Shown piece after piece: positions 57,966 to 64,000 of a DNA stretch of 64,000 nucleotides (positions within the stretch are counted from its first letter, which is position 1; every line of letters begins with the position of its first letter). The DNA is taken from NCBI GenBank assembly GCA_003490025.1, contig DNJC01000032.1, positions 115,560-179,559 on the forward strand, given 5' to 3'. This DNA is from Geobacter sp. Lineage in GTDB: Bacteria; Desulfobacterota; Desulfuromonadia; Geobacterales; Geobacteraceae. The notes beneath the pieces are model-generated. The model was given only the letters and a program-made list of their open reading frames with translations, was not told the DNA's origin and searched no databases. The position numbers and the translations under genes were made by a program.

Positions 57966-60900
57966 ATGAGCGCTCACGCCTACACAGAAGACCAACTCGT
58001 CGAGCAGCCTGCCATCGGGCTCTTTACTGCGCTTGGCTGGCAGACGGTGTCGGCGCTGGAGGAAACCTTCGGCGCGGGTGGCACGCTGGGGCGGGAGACC
58101 AAGGGCGAGGTGGTTTTGGTGCAACGCCTGCGCGCTGCCCTTTGCACATTCAACCCGACACTGCCATCGGAGGCGATCAGCAACGCCGTTGATGAATTGA
58201 CCCGCGACCGCTCGGCGATGAGCCTGGAAGCCGCCAACCGCGAAGTCTATCGGCTGTTCAAGCAAGGCATCACGGTTTCGGTGCCTGACCGCGATCATGG
58301 TGGGCAGAAGACCGAACGCTTGCGCGTGGTGGATTGGGAACACCCGGCGAACAACGATTTCTTACTGGTCAGCCAGTTCAGCGTGACCGGCGCCCTCTAC
58401 ACTTGCCGGCCCGACCTTGTCGCCTTCGTCAATGGCATGCCCTGGGTGGTGATCGAACTGAAAAAACCCGGCGTGCCGGCGCGGGCCGCCTTCGACGAGA
58501 ACCTGACCCACTACAAGCAGCAGATTCCGGCCCTGTTCTGGAGTAACGCACTGCTCATCGCCTCCAACGGCACCGACAGCCGCGTTGGCTCGCTCACTAC
58601 TGACTGGGGGCGCTTTTTCGAGTGGAAGCGTATCGAACGCGAGGACGAGCCTCGCCGCGTGTCGCTGGAAGTGATGCTGCGCGGCACCTGCGACCGCGCA
58701 CGCCTGCTCGATCTGGTGGAGAACTTCACGCTGTTTTCCGAACACAAGGCAGGGCTGGTCAAGATCATCGGCCAGAACCACCAGTACCTTGGCGTCAACA
58801 ATGCCATCGCCTCGATGCTGGAAGCTCGCAAGCTGGGCCATGGGCGCGGTGGGGTGTTCTGGCAGACGCAGGGGAGTGGCAAGAGTTTTTCGATGGTGTT
58901 CTTCGCCCAGAAGGTGCTGCGCAAGCTGGTTGGCAACTGGACCTTTGTGGTGGTCACCGACCGCGTGGAACTGGACGAACAAATCGCCAAGACCTTCAAG
59001 ACTACCGGTGCGGTGAGCGAGGCCGAAGGTGACGCCTGCCACGCGGCGAGCGGTGCCCACCTGCGCGAACTGCTGCGCGGCAACCACCGCTATGTCTTCA
59101 CCCTGGTGCACAAGTTCCAGACGCCGGAGCTACTTTGCGACCGTTCCGACGTTGTCGTGCTCACCGACGAGGCGCACCGCAGCCAGTACGACACCCTGGC
59201 GCTCAATATGCGCGCCGCGCTCCCCAGGGCGATGTTCTTAGCCTTTACCGGCACCCCGCTGATTGCCGGAGAGGAACGCACCAAGGAAGTCTTTGGCGAC
59301 TACGTTTCGATTTATGATTTCCAGCAGTCAGTGGAGGACGGTGCTACTGTGCCGCTGTTCTACGAGAACCGCACGCCGGAACTGCAACTGGTCAACCCCG
59401 ACCTGAACGAGGACATCTACGATCTGATCGAGAACGCGGAACTGGACCCCGAGCAGGAAGCGAAGCTGGAACGTGAACTTGGCCGGCAATACCACCTAAT
59501 CACTCGTGACGACCGACTGGAAACCGTGGCGCAGGACATCGTGCGCCACTTCCTCGGCCGTGGCTTCGTGGGCAAGGCGCTGGTGGTGTCTATCGACAAG
59601 GCCACCGCACTTAGGATGTACGACAAGGTGAAGGCGCATTGGGCTGCAAAGACCGCACGGGTGCAGAAAGAACTTGGAGAGCTGGCCTATCAATCCGGCG
59701 AGGGGATGACGCCCGAACAGGCGCGGCGTGAAGCGCGCAGAGCCGAGCTGAAGCAGCGCCTGAAAGTGCTAACCAGCACCGACATGGCAGTGATCGTTTC
59801 GCCGGGGCAGAACGAAATACAGCAGATGCAGAAGCTGGGCCTCGACATTGAACCGCACCGTAAGCGGATGAACGAATCGCAACCAGGTCTGGACGAGAAG
59901 TTTAAGGACACAGAAGACCCGCTGCGCCTGGTGTTCGTCTGCGCCATGTGGCTGACCGGTTTCGACGCGCCGAGTTGCTCTACGGTATATCTCGACAAGC
60001 CGATGCGCAACCACACGCTGATGCAGACCATCGCCCGCGCCAACCGCGTCTTCCCCGGCAAGCATAGCGGTGTCATCGTCGATTACGCCAACGTCTTCGC
60101 CTCGCTGGAAAAGGCGCTGGCGATCTACGGCGCCGGCAAGGACGGCAAGAACCCGGTCAAGGACAAGCAGGAGCTGGTTGAGGAACTGCGCAAGGCGGTG
60201 GTCGACGCCATGGCCTTCTGCGCTGCGCATGGGGTTATGCTGGACGAAATCGAGGCTCTCGCTTCGGGCAGCATGGAGCGTCTAGCACGCATTGAGGACG
60301 GCATAAACGCATTAATCTCCCCTGATAAGTTGCGCCGTGAATTTTTTGCCCATGAGCGGCTGGTGAGCACGCTCTACCGCGCCGTAAAACCTGACCCCTC
60401 CGCCTTGGAATTCGCCGGTCGCGTTGCCTGTCTGATCATGCTGGCCGAAGCCATCCGTACCCAGTTGAACCCCAACCCGCCCGATATCTCACAGGTGATG
60501 GGCCAGATCAACGGCCTGCTCGATGAATCCATCACCGGCCACGAAATTCGCGAACAGGGGCCACCGGCGATGGACCTGTCAAAGATCAACTTTGAGGCAC
60601 TGGCGCAGCGCTTCAAGGGATCCAAGCACAAGAACATCGACCTCGAAGTGCTCAAGGCTGCGATCCGCGCCCAGTTGGAAAAGATGATCCAGCTGAACCG
60701 AACAAGGGCTGACTTCGCCGAGAAGTTTGAGTCGCTGATTGAAAGCTATAACGCCGGCAGCCGCAGCATAGAGGAACTTTTCGAGGAACTGTTGAAGCTT
60801 TCCAATAGCCTCAACGATGAAGAGCAGCGCCATGTCCGCGAGAACATGAGCGAAGAGGAACTGGTTATCTTCGACATACTCACCCGCCCTGCGCCCGAAT

Positions 60901-61184
60901 TGACACCCGAAGAACGCGCCGAAGTAAAAAAGGTCGCCCGCGAACTGCTGGCCCACCTCAAGGCACTGCTGGTGTTGAATTGGCGGCAAAAATCTACGGC
61001 ACGCTCGCAGCTAAAGCTGACCATCGAGGACACCCTGGACAACGGCCTGCCACGCGCATACACGCCTGAACTATACCAGCAGAAGTGCTCGGCAGTCTTC
61101 GAGCATGTGTATGAGAGCTACCCGGAGAGAAACGTGGGCGTTTATGCTGAGATCATCCCGCTTATATCCATATGGCCAGATTAG
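57966..61184 (+). CDS. hsdR: type I restriction-modification system, restriction (motor-nuclease) subunit
   Basis: A 1072-residue SF2 translocase and endonuclease. The N-terminal nuclease domain has CRPDLVAFVNGMPWVVIELKKPG, the PD-...-ExK motif, near residues 148-166. The motor has Walker A TQGSGKSFSM near 300, DEAH-like LTDEAHRSQYD, TGTPL, and later RANRVFPGK as motif VI. The C-terminal helical region (about 850-1072) binds the M2S core. No frame break is seen, so restriction should be active. The ATG lies 1 bp after the hsdS stop. Confidence 0.95.
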   Translation: MSAHAYTEDQLVEQPAIGLFTALGWQTVSALEETFGAGGTLGRETKGEVVLVQRLRAALCTFNPTLPSEAISNAVDELTRDRSAMSLEAANREVYRLFKQGITVSVPDRDHGGQKTERLRVVDWEHPANNDFLLVSQFSVTGALYTCRPDLVAFVNGMPWVVIELKKPGVPARAAFDENLTHYKQQIPALFWSNALLIASNGTDSRVGSLTTDWGRFFEWKRIEREDEPRRVSLEVMLRGTCDRARLLDLVENFTLFSEHKAGLVKIIGQNHQYLGVNNAIASMLEARKLGHGRGGVFWQTQGSGKSFSMVFFAQKVLRKLVGNWTFVVVTDRVELDEQIAKTFKTTGAVSEAEGDACHAASGAHLRELLRGNHRYVFTLVHKFQTPELLCDRSDVVVLTDEAHRSQYDTLALNMRAALPRAMFLAFTGTPLIAGEERTKEVFGDYVSIYDFQQSVEDGATVPLFYENRTPELQLVNPDLNEDIYDLIENAELDPEQEAKLERELGRQYHLITRDDRLETVAQDIVRHFLGRGFVGKALVVSIDKATALRMYDKVKAHWAAKTARVQKELGELAYQSGEGMTPEQARREARRAELKQRLKVLTSTDMAVIVSPGQNEIQQMQKLGLDIEPHRKRMNESQPGLDEKFKDTEDPLRLVFVCAMWLTGFDAPSCSTVYLDKPMRNHTLMQTIARANRVFPGKHSGVIVDYANVFASLEKALAIYGAGKDGKNPVKDKQELVEELRKAVVDAMAFCAAHGVMLDEIEALASGSMERLARIEDGINALISPDKLRREFFAHERLVSTLYRAVKPDPSALEFAGRVACLIMLAEAIRTQLNPNPPDISQVMGQINGLLDESITGHEIREQGPPAMDLSKINFEALAQRFKGSKHKNIDLEVLKAAIRAQLEKMIQLNRTRADFAEKFESLIESYNAGSRSIEELFEELLKLSNSLNDEEQRHVRENMSEEELVIFDILTRPAPELTPEERAEVKKVARELLAHLKALLVLNWRQKSTARSQLKLTIEDTLDNGLPRAYTPELYQQKCSAVFEHVYESYPERNVGVYAEIIPLISIWPD

Positions 61185-61292
61185 TGAGGCACCCCAATAG
61201 TGACACTTCTATAGCATAAGACAAAGCGGGGTGGAGACTCTCTTTTCTGCTATAAAAGTGTCGGTTTTGAGGTCATCACGCTCTGGCAGCAC

Positions 61293-61350
61293 GTGTCCGT
61301 GTGGGGTACACCCCAGCCGGACACACTTCCGGTTACGGAAACGTGTCCGG
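61293..61350. promoter_or_regulatory. GTGTCCG/CGGACAC inverted repeats, possible resolvase res site
   Basis: GTGTCCG and CGGACAC (61293-61324) enclose the palindrome TGGGGT-AC-ACCCCA, and a further GTGTCCGG lies at 61343-61350. They lie in the 265-bp gap between hsdR and the serine resolvase gene, about 100-160 bp from the resolvase stop. Inverted subsites near a resolvase gene fit a res site, but no crossover dinucleotide is proven. Confidence 0.4.
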
Positions 61351-61449
61351 CTAGGGTCTGTTAACGACTTTTCGGGCAAGGTCCGTTTTGACTCTTAGGC
61401 CCTATCGGAACCATCCCCGATGCGGGCGACGGCACGGTTCGAGTCGCCC

Positions 61450-62022
61450 TCACTTCGGGATCTGTTCAGGAGCATTGAGGTACTTATACAGGGTACTTCT
61501 GCCGACACCGAACTCCCGAGCCAGAGCAGCCCTAGCTTCGCCCGCCCCCGCCCGTGCCTTAAGCGTCGCTTGTTGATCAGCAGTCAGCGCCGGCGTCCTT
61601 CCTTTGTACACTCCCTTGCCTCGTGCCACAGCTATTCCTTCCCGCTGCCGTTCCCGGATAAGTGCCCGCTCAAATTCAGCCACGGCGCCCAAAAGGGACA
61701 GCAACAGGTTGGCCATGGGAGAGTCATCGCCGGTGAATAGGAGGTTTTCCTTCACGAACCTGACCTGTACCTTCCGGTCCGTCATGCCCCTGACCAGTCG
61801 GCGCAGGTCATCAAGGTTGCGCGCCAGGCGGTCCATTGAATGGATTAGGACCAGGTCTCCCTCCCTGACGAACTCCAGAAGGCTCTGCAACGCAGGCCGG
61901 TTGGTGTCCTTGCCCGACACGTGGTCCTCGAAAACCCGGTCCAGTTCCACCCCTTCCAGTTGACGGTCGGTTTTTTGCTCGACCGTGCTTGCCCGGACAT
62001 ACCCGACTCGCTGGCCGCTCAC
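61450..62022 (-). CDS. serine recombinase (resolvase/invertase family)
   Basis: A 190-residue small serine recombinase. The nucleophile region reads RVGYVRASTVEQKTDRQLEG (Ser near residue 12), then LVLIHSMDRLARNLDDLRRL, and FERALIRERQREGIAVAR. The C-terminal HTH is LAREFGVGRSTLYKYL. Size and domain order match Tn3-type resolvases and plasmid multimer-resolution enzymes. No Tn3-type transposase is nearby, so a plasmid or ICE dimer-resolution role is more likely. The start is a GTG at 62022 that overlaps the stop of the upstream gene by 4 bp. Confidence 0.9.
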   Translation of the reverse strand: MSGQRVGYVRASTVEQKTDRQLEGVELDRVFEDHVSGKDTNRPALQSLLEFVREGDLVLIHSMDRLARNLDDLRRLVRGMTDRKVQVRFVKENLLFTGDDSPMANLLLSLLGAVAEFERALIRERQREGIAVARGKGVYKGRTPALTADQQATLKARAGAGEARAALAREFGVGRSTLYKYLNAPEQIPK

Positions 62023-62378
62023 GGCGCCTCCATTGGATCGGCTCCCTGCTGCCTGATGTTGTAGCCAATGTCATACCGGGACCGCCCCCCCTGAGCAGTC
62101 CCGGCAGGGGAGGCAGTCCCTGGCGCTACCAGAACCGGATTCGCCGGCTTCTGTGGCCGCGCTGCCGCCGCTCCAGGAAACAGATCAGCAAAGACTGACA
62201 GGGGGAGATCACAATACAGCCGGCTGGATACACCGTCCGTGTTCTCCTTTAGAGACAGCCGGTACAGAGTCCCCCCGCGCGGCCCGCGTGGCATCCGCTC
62301 CTGCAATCCCGTGAAAATTGTTGCAATCATTCTGGATTCACCGGACAGCCGTAGTTGGAGGGTGCCCGGACCTGTCAT
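62019..62378 (-). CDS. 119-residue protein of the KfrA-resolvase operon
   Basis: Not recognised. The N-terminal half (LQLRLSGESRMIATIFTGLQ; GGTLYRLSLKEN) may form beta strands; residues 70-119 are Ala/Pro/Gly-rich and probably flexible. GGAGGTGAGGT precedes the ATG, a strong ribosome site. The gene overlaps the upstream KfrA-like gene and the downstream resolvase gene by 4 bp each, so all three are translationally coupled, which supports it being real in spite of its low-complexity tail. Confidence 0.6.
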   Translation of the reverse strand: MTGPGTLQLRLSGESRMIATIFTGLQERMPRGPRGGTLYRLSLKENTDGVSSRLYCDLPLSVFADLFPGAAAARPQKPANPVLVAPGTASPAGTAQGGRSRYDIGYNIRQQGADPMEAP

Positions 62379-63499
62379 ACCTCACCTCCCGCCTCGATCT
62401 GCTTTTCCGGCTTGCCTACTGGGCCAGCCTGCCGAGCCCCGGTGCCCTTCTTGACAGGCGTCGAGACTTGCCGTTTGTCCTCCAGCAACCTGATCCGCTC
62501 GCGGAGCCTGGACGTCTCGGCTTCGAGCACCTCCGCCCGGGATGCCGCCGCCGCACTCACGGCCATCGCAGTTATGAGGCTTTTCTCGGTTTCGGCAAGA
62601 GTTATGGTGCGCGTGTCGAGCTCATGTTCCACAGCCTCTGCCCTGCCGTTGGCCTTAGCTGCTGCTGCGGAAAGAGACTCGATTCGTTCGTTGAAGCTGC
62701 TCAGCCGCTCATCCCGAGCAGCCAGTTCTCCTACTGCCGCATCGAGCTTTTCCGTTGCCGTTGCCAACGCAGTCCGGGCCGCGGTTAACGCGGCGTCAAG
62801 TTCGGTTACTCTCGCAGTGCGTGCCACAAGCTCGCGCTCGATAGCGTCGGCTTTGCCTACCGCCGTTGCCGCTACGTCACGTGCCGCATCTATCGCAGCT
62901 TCCGCCGCGGCCAGTTGTGACCGGACTGCGGTCAATTCGTCGGACACGGCCTCGGTCTTGCCGGCAGCTGCGGCTGCTGCTGATTGCGACTCGGACAATG
63001 CCGTGGACAGTTCGGAAATCATGTCAGCGGAGTCGCTGTAGGCCGTCAAGGCGATATCCATTTCATCTTCGGCTGCTGCAATTCTTTCGGTGGCCGATTT
63101 GACGGCTGCTTCGATTCGTTCGGAGGCATCCCGGTCGGCTCTAGCTCGGTATGTTGCCAAGTGGCTAGCCAGATCGCTATGAAGTGAGGTTAGGAAACCG
63201 CCAACCCCAGTAGCCCAGCCAGCAAGCCTTTGCTCAAGGGCTTCCGGTAGCGGTGCCACTTCGGCGGCTTCTGCCGGTGTCATCTCGTTTTCGTTGCCGA
63301 TGGCGGTGCCGGCCAGCATCATTGCTTCCTCGCGCAGGCGGGAAAGCCGGTTTGTGTGTCCTCCGTTCAGGTACATCTTTCTCAACTGTGCCTGGATGGA
63401 TGCCAGCGCCGGCGGCTTCTCGCCGGGTTCCCATCCAAGCTCCTGCATCGATGCAAGCACGTGATTCGCCTCGATCAATTCTACACGCTGATTATCCAT
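62375..63499 (-). CDS. KfrA-like DNA-binding coiled-coil protein
   Basis: A 374-residue protein. The N-terminal 110 residues resemble the KfrA_N DNA-binding domain (VLASMQELGWEPGEKPPALA; SIQAQLRKMYLNGGHTNRLS). From about residue 130 to 345 it is one long Ala/Glu/Arg-rich coiled coil with heptad character (ELTAVRSQLAAAEAAIDAA; TELDAALTAARTALATATEK). KfrA of IncP plasmids has the same plan, binds its own promoter and helps plasmid partition. The ATG at 63499 is preceded by GAGAGG. A perfect 11-bp inverted repeat lies 27 bp upstream. It is the first gene of a three-gene operon ending with a resolvase. Confidence 0.8.
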   Translation of the reverse strand: MDNQRVELIEANHVLASMQELGWEPGEKPPALASIQAQLRKMYLNGGHTNRLSRLREEAMMLAGTAIGNENEMTPAEAAEVAPLPEALEQRLAGWATGVGGFLTSLHSDLASHLATYRARADRDASERIEAAVKSATERIAAAEDEMDIALTAYSDSADMISELSTALSESQSAAAAAAGKTEAVSDELTAVRSQLAAAEAAIDAARDVAATAVGKADAIERELVARTARVTELDAALTAARTALATATEKLDAAVGELAARDERLSSFNERIESLSAAAAKANGRAEAVEHELDTRTITLAETEKSLITAMAVSAAAASRAEVLEAETSRLRERIRLLEDKRQVSTPVKKGTGARQAGPVGKPEKQIEAGGEV

Positions 63500-63525
63500 G
63501 ACACCTCTCGTTATGCTTATGTCGT

Positions 63526-63564
63526 CACTATGCGTATTATGCAGTTTCTGCCATACGCATAGTG
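63526..63564. promoter_or_regulatory. perfect 11-bp inverted repeat, likely operator of the KfrA-like operon
   Basis: CACTATGCGTA (63526-63536) and TACGCATAGTG (63554-63564), 17-bp spacer, directly upstream of the KfrA-like start. KfrA proteins repress their own promoters through such palindromes. Confidence 0.65.
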
Positions 63565-64000
63565 CGCCATTGCTTCTGCAGCCAATATGCCGCTTATATT
63601 GGATTTTTGCCTTCATGCTATAAAAGCGTGACGAAGGGTCACAAACTTTTTTCAGGAAACCTTGCTCGGAACTGGCTTTAATGGATCGAAGGGGAGAGGA
63701 GACCGGGCCGGACGGCAGACTGATCATCAAATGGTTTGCCGTTAACCACTATGGCGCTGTCTTCCACCTTTCCCGATGATTTTTTTCAAGTTTTCACCGT
63801 GTTCGTCGATATTTCATCTATTCACACTTGCCATTTCAGTGGTATGCTAAGGGTTAGCCCGGTCACCAAGATCGGCGTCCTAGACGGCGAGCACGGAAAG
63901 GGCTTCGCTGTGGTGTCTGACGAGATCAGCCGGAGACGTGGATTGCGTCAACAGCGACAAGGAGGCCGCAGGCGGAATTGCTGCGACGATATATGTCGGC
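63565..64000. other. right-edge region without an intact gene
   Basis: No full gene is seen. It contains GTGAC...GTCAC near 63628-63642, an AT-rich stretch around 63770-63840, and a short piece resembling a chemoreceptor signalling domain at 63868-63936. Confidence 0.4.
63868..63936 (+). pseudogene. possible methyl-accepting chemotaxis protein fragment
   Basis: The plus strand reads KIGVLDGEHGKGFAVVSDEISR. The core EHGKGFAVVSDEI matches the conserved hairpin tip of MCP signalling domains (E-x-G-K/R-G-F-A-V-V-A-x-E-I/V), but the normal downstream sequence is lost within a few residues and no upstream MCP sequence is seen. It is too short for a firm call. Confidence 0.35.

Larger units (their letters stand above)
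44366..64000. mobile_element. integrated genetic element(s) at a tRNA-Pro gene, extending beyond the right edge
   Basis: Bounded on the left by tandem tRNA-Pro 3' remnants (44366, 45400). It contains two tyrosine recombinases, a serine resolvase, KfrA-like, RadC-like and DUF6573-like plasmid/ICE genes, toxin-antitoxin debris, a helicase-nuclease operon and a type I restriction system. Local stretches (45.3-46.9 kb, 52-54 kb) are less GC-rich than the core. No conjugation or replication genes are in view; the right boundary and the intact tRNA are not in the window. Confidence 0.75.

Noticed and set aside
61200..62022. Tn3-family transposon
   Set aside because: There is a resolvase but no TnpA transposase, and no convincing 38-bp terminal inverted repeats.

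Overview
The window looks like chromosome from a Geobacterales bacterium (Geobacter, Geomonas or Citrifermentans type). GC content is high. It carries a CbcL-type nine-heme cytochrome c / diheme cytochrome b quinol oxidoreductase, a DUF4388 (PATAN) protein, an MXAN_5187-like protein, two PilT-family ATPases and a TraF/FadL-like outer-membrane barrel. It also has several families of GC-rich palindromic intergenic repeats of the kind common in that group. The order is inferred from gene content; no rRNA or intact tRNA is present to confirm it.

Positions 1-44330 are mostly core chromosome. In order they hold a truncated lytic transglycosylase, a YceH protein, a PilT/PilU-type ATPase with a DUF4388/GAF protein, a CitG-like protein and an outer-membrane barrel. 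Next come PBP1A, HU, a RhlE-type RNA helicase, a flavodiiron protein, PriA, CbcL, a B12-binding radical SAM protein, GlmU-GlmS, a CsgG-like lipoprotein, a small secreted protein with an internal duplication, and a PcrA/UvrD helicase. The rest are a glycine-zipper lipoprotein, PdxA with a monofunctional glycosyltransferase, an HD-GYP regulator beside a diguanylate cyclase, a PP-loop tRNA-thiolation-type protein, a Walker-A-less GspE/PilB-like protein beside PilT, an aminotransferase, an alpha/beta hydrolase, a 49-residue membrane peptide, a fatty acid desaturase and a HigBA toxin-antitoxin pair. Cell-wall synthesis (PBP1A, GlmU, GlmS, MtgA-like, lytic transglycosylase), pilus motor proteins and c-di-GMP turnover are the recurring themes.

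From 44366 to the right edge the window is accessory DNA. Two tandem copies of the 3' end of a tRNA-Pro gene (45 bp identical, 1034 bp apart) mark successive integration events. The 1 kb between them contains toxin-antitoxin debris: a VapB-like antitoxin without a toxin, and an antitoxin whose toxin gene has an internal deletion. A tyrosine recombinase with an extra C-terminal helix-turn-helix follows. Then comes a tightly coupled four-gene minus-strand operon of a putative winged-helix protein, a RecB/Cas4-like nuclease with a cysteine cluster, an unrecognised 492-residue protein and an SF1 helicase. Three copies of a 10-bp motif at exact 20-bp spacing precede it. This operon is the best candidate for an undescribed system.

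Further right lie a second tyrosine recombinase, a 370-bp run of strong hairpins, a RadC-like JAB protein, a DUF6573-like protein, a complete type I restriction-modification locus (hsdM, hsdS, hsdR), and a plasmid-like module of KfrA-like coiled-coil protein, small protein and serine resolvase behind an 11-bp inverted repeat. The element runs off the right edge and the intact tRNA-Pro is expected beyond it. All functional calls rest on motifs read by eye; no database search was possible.
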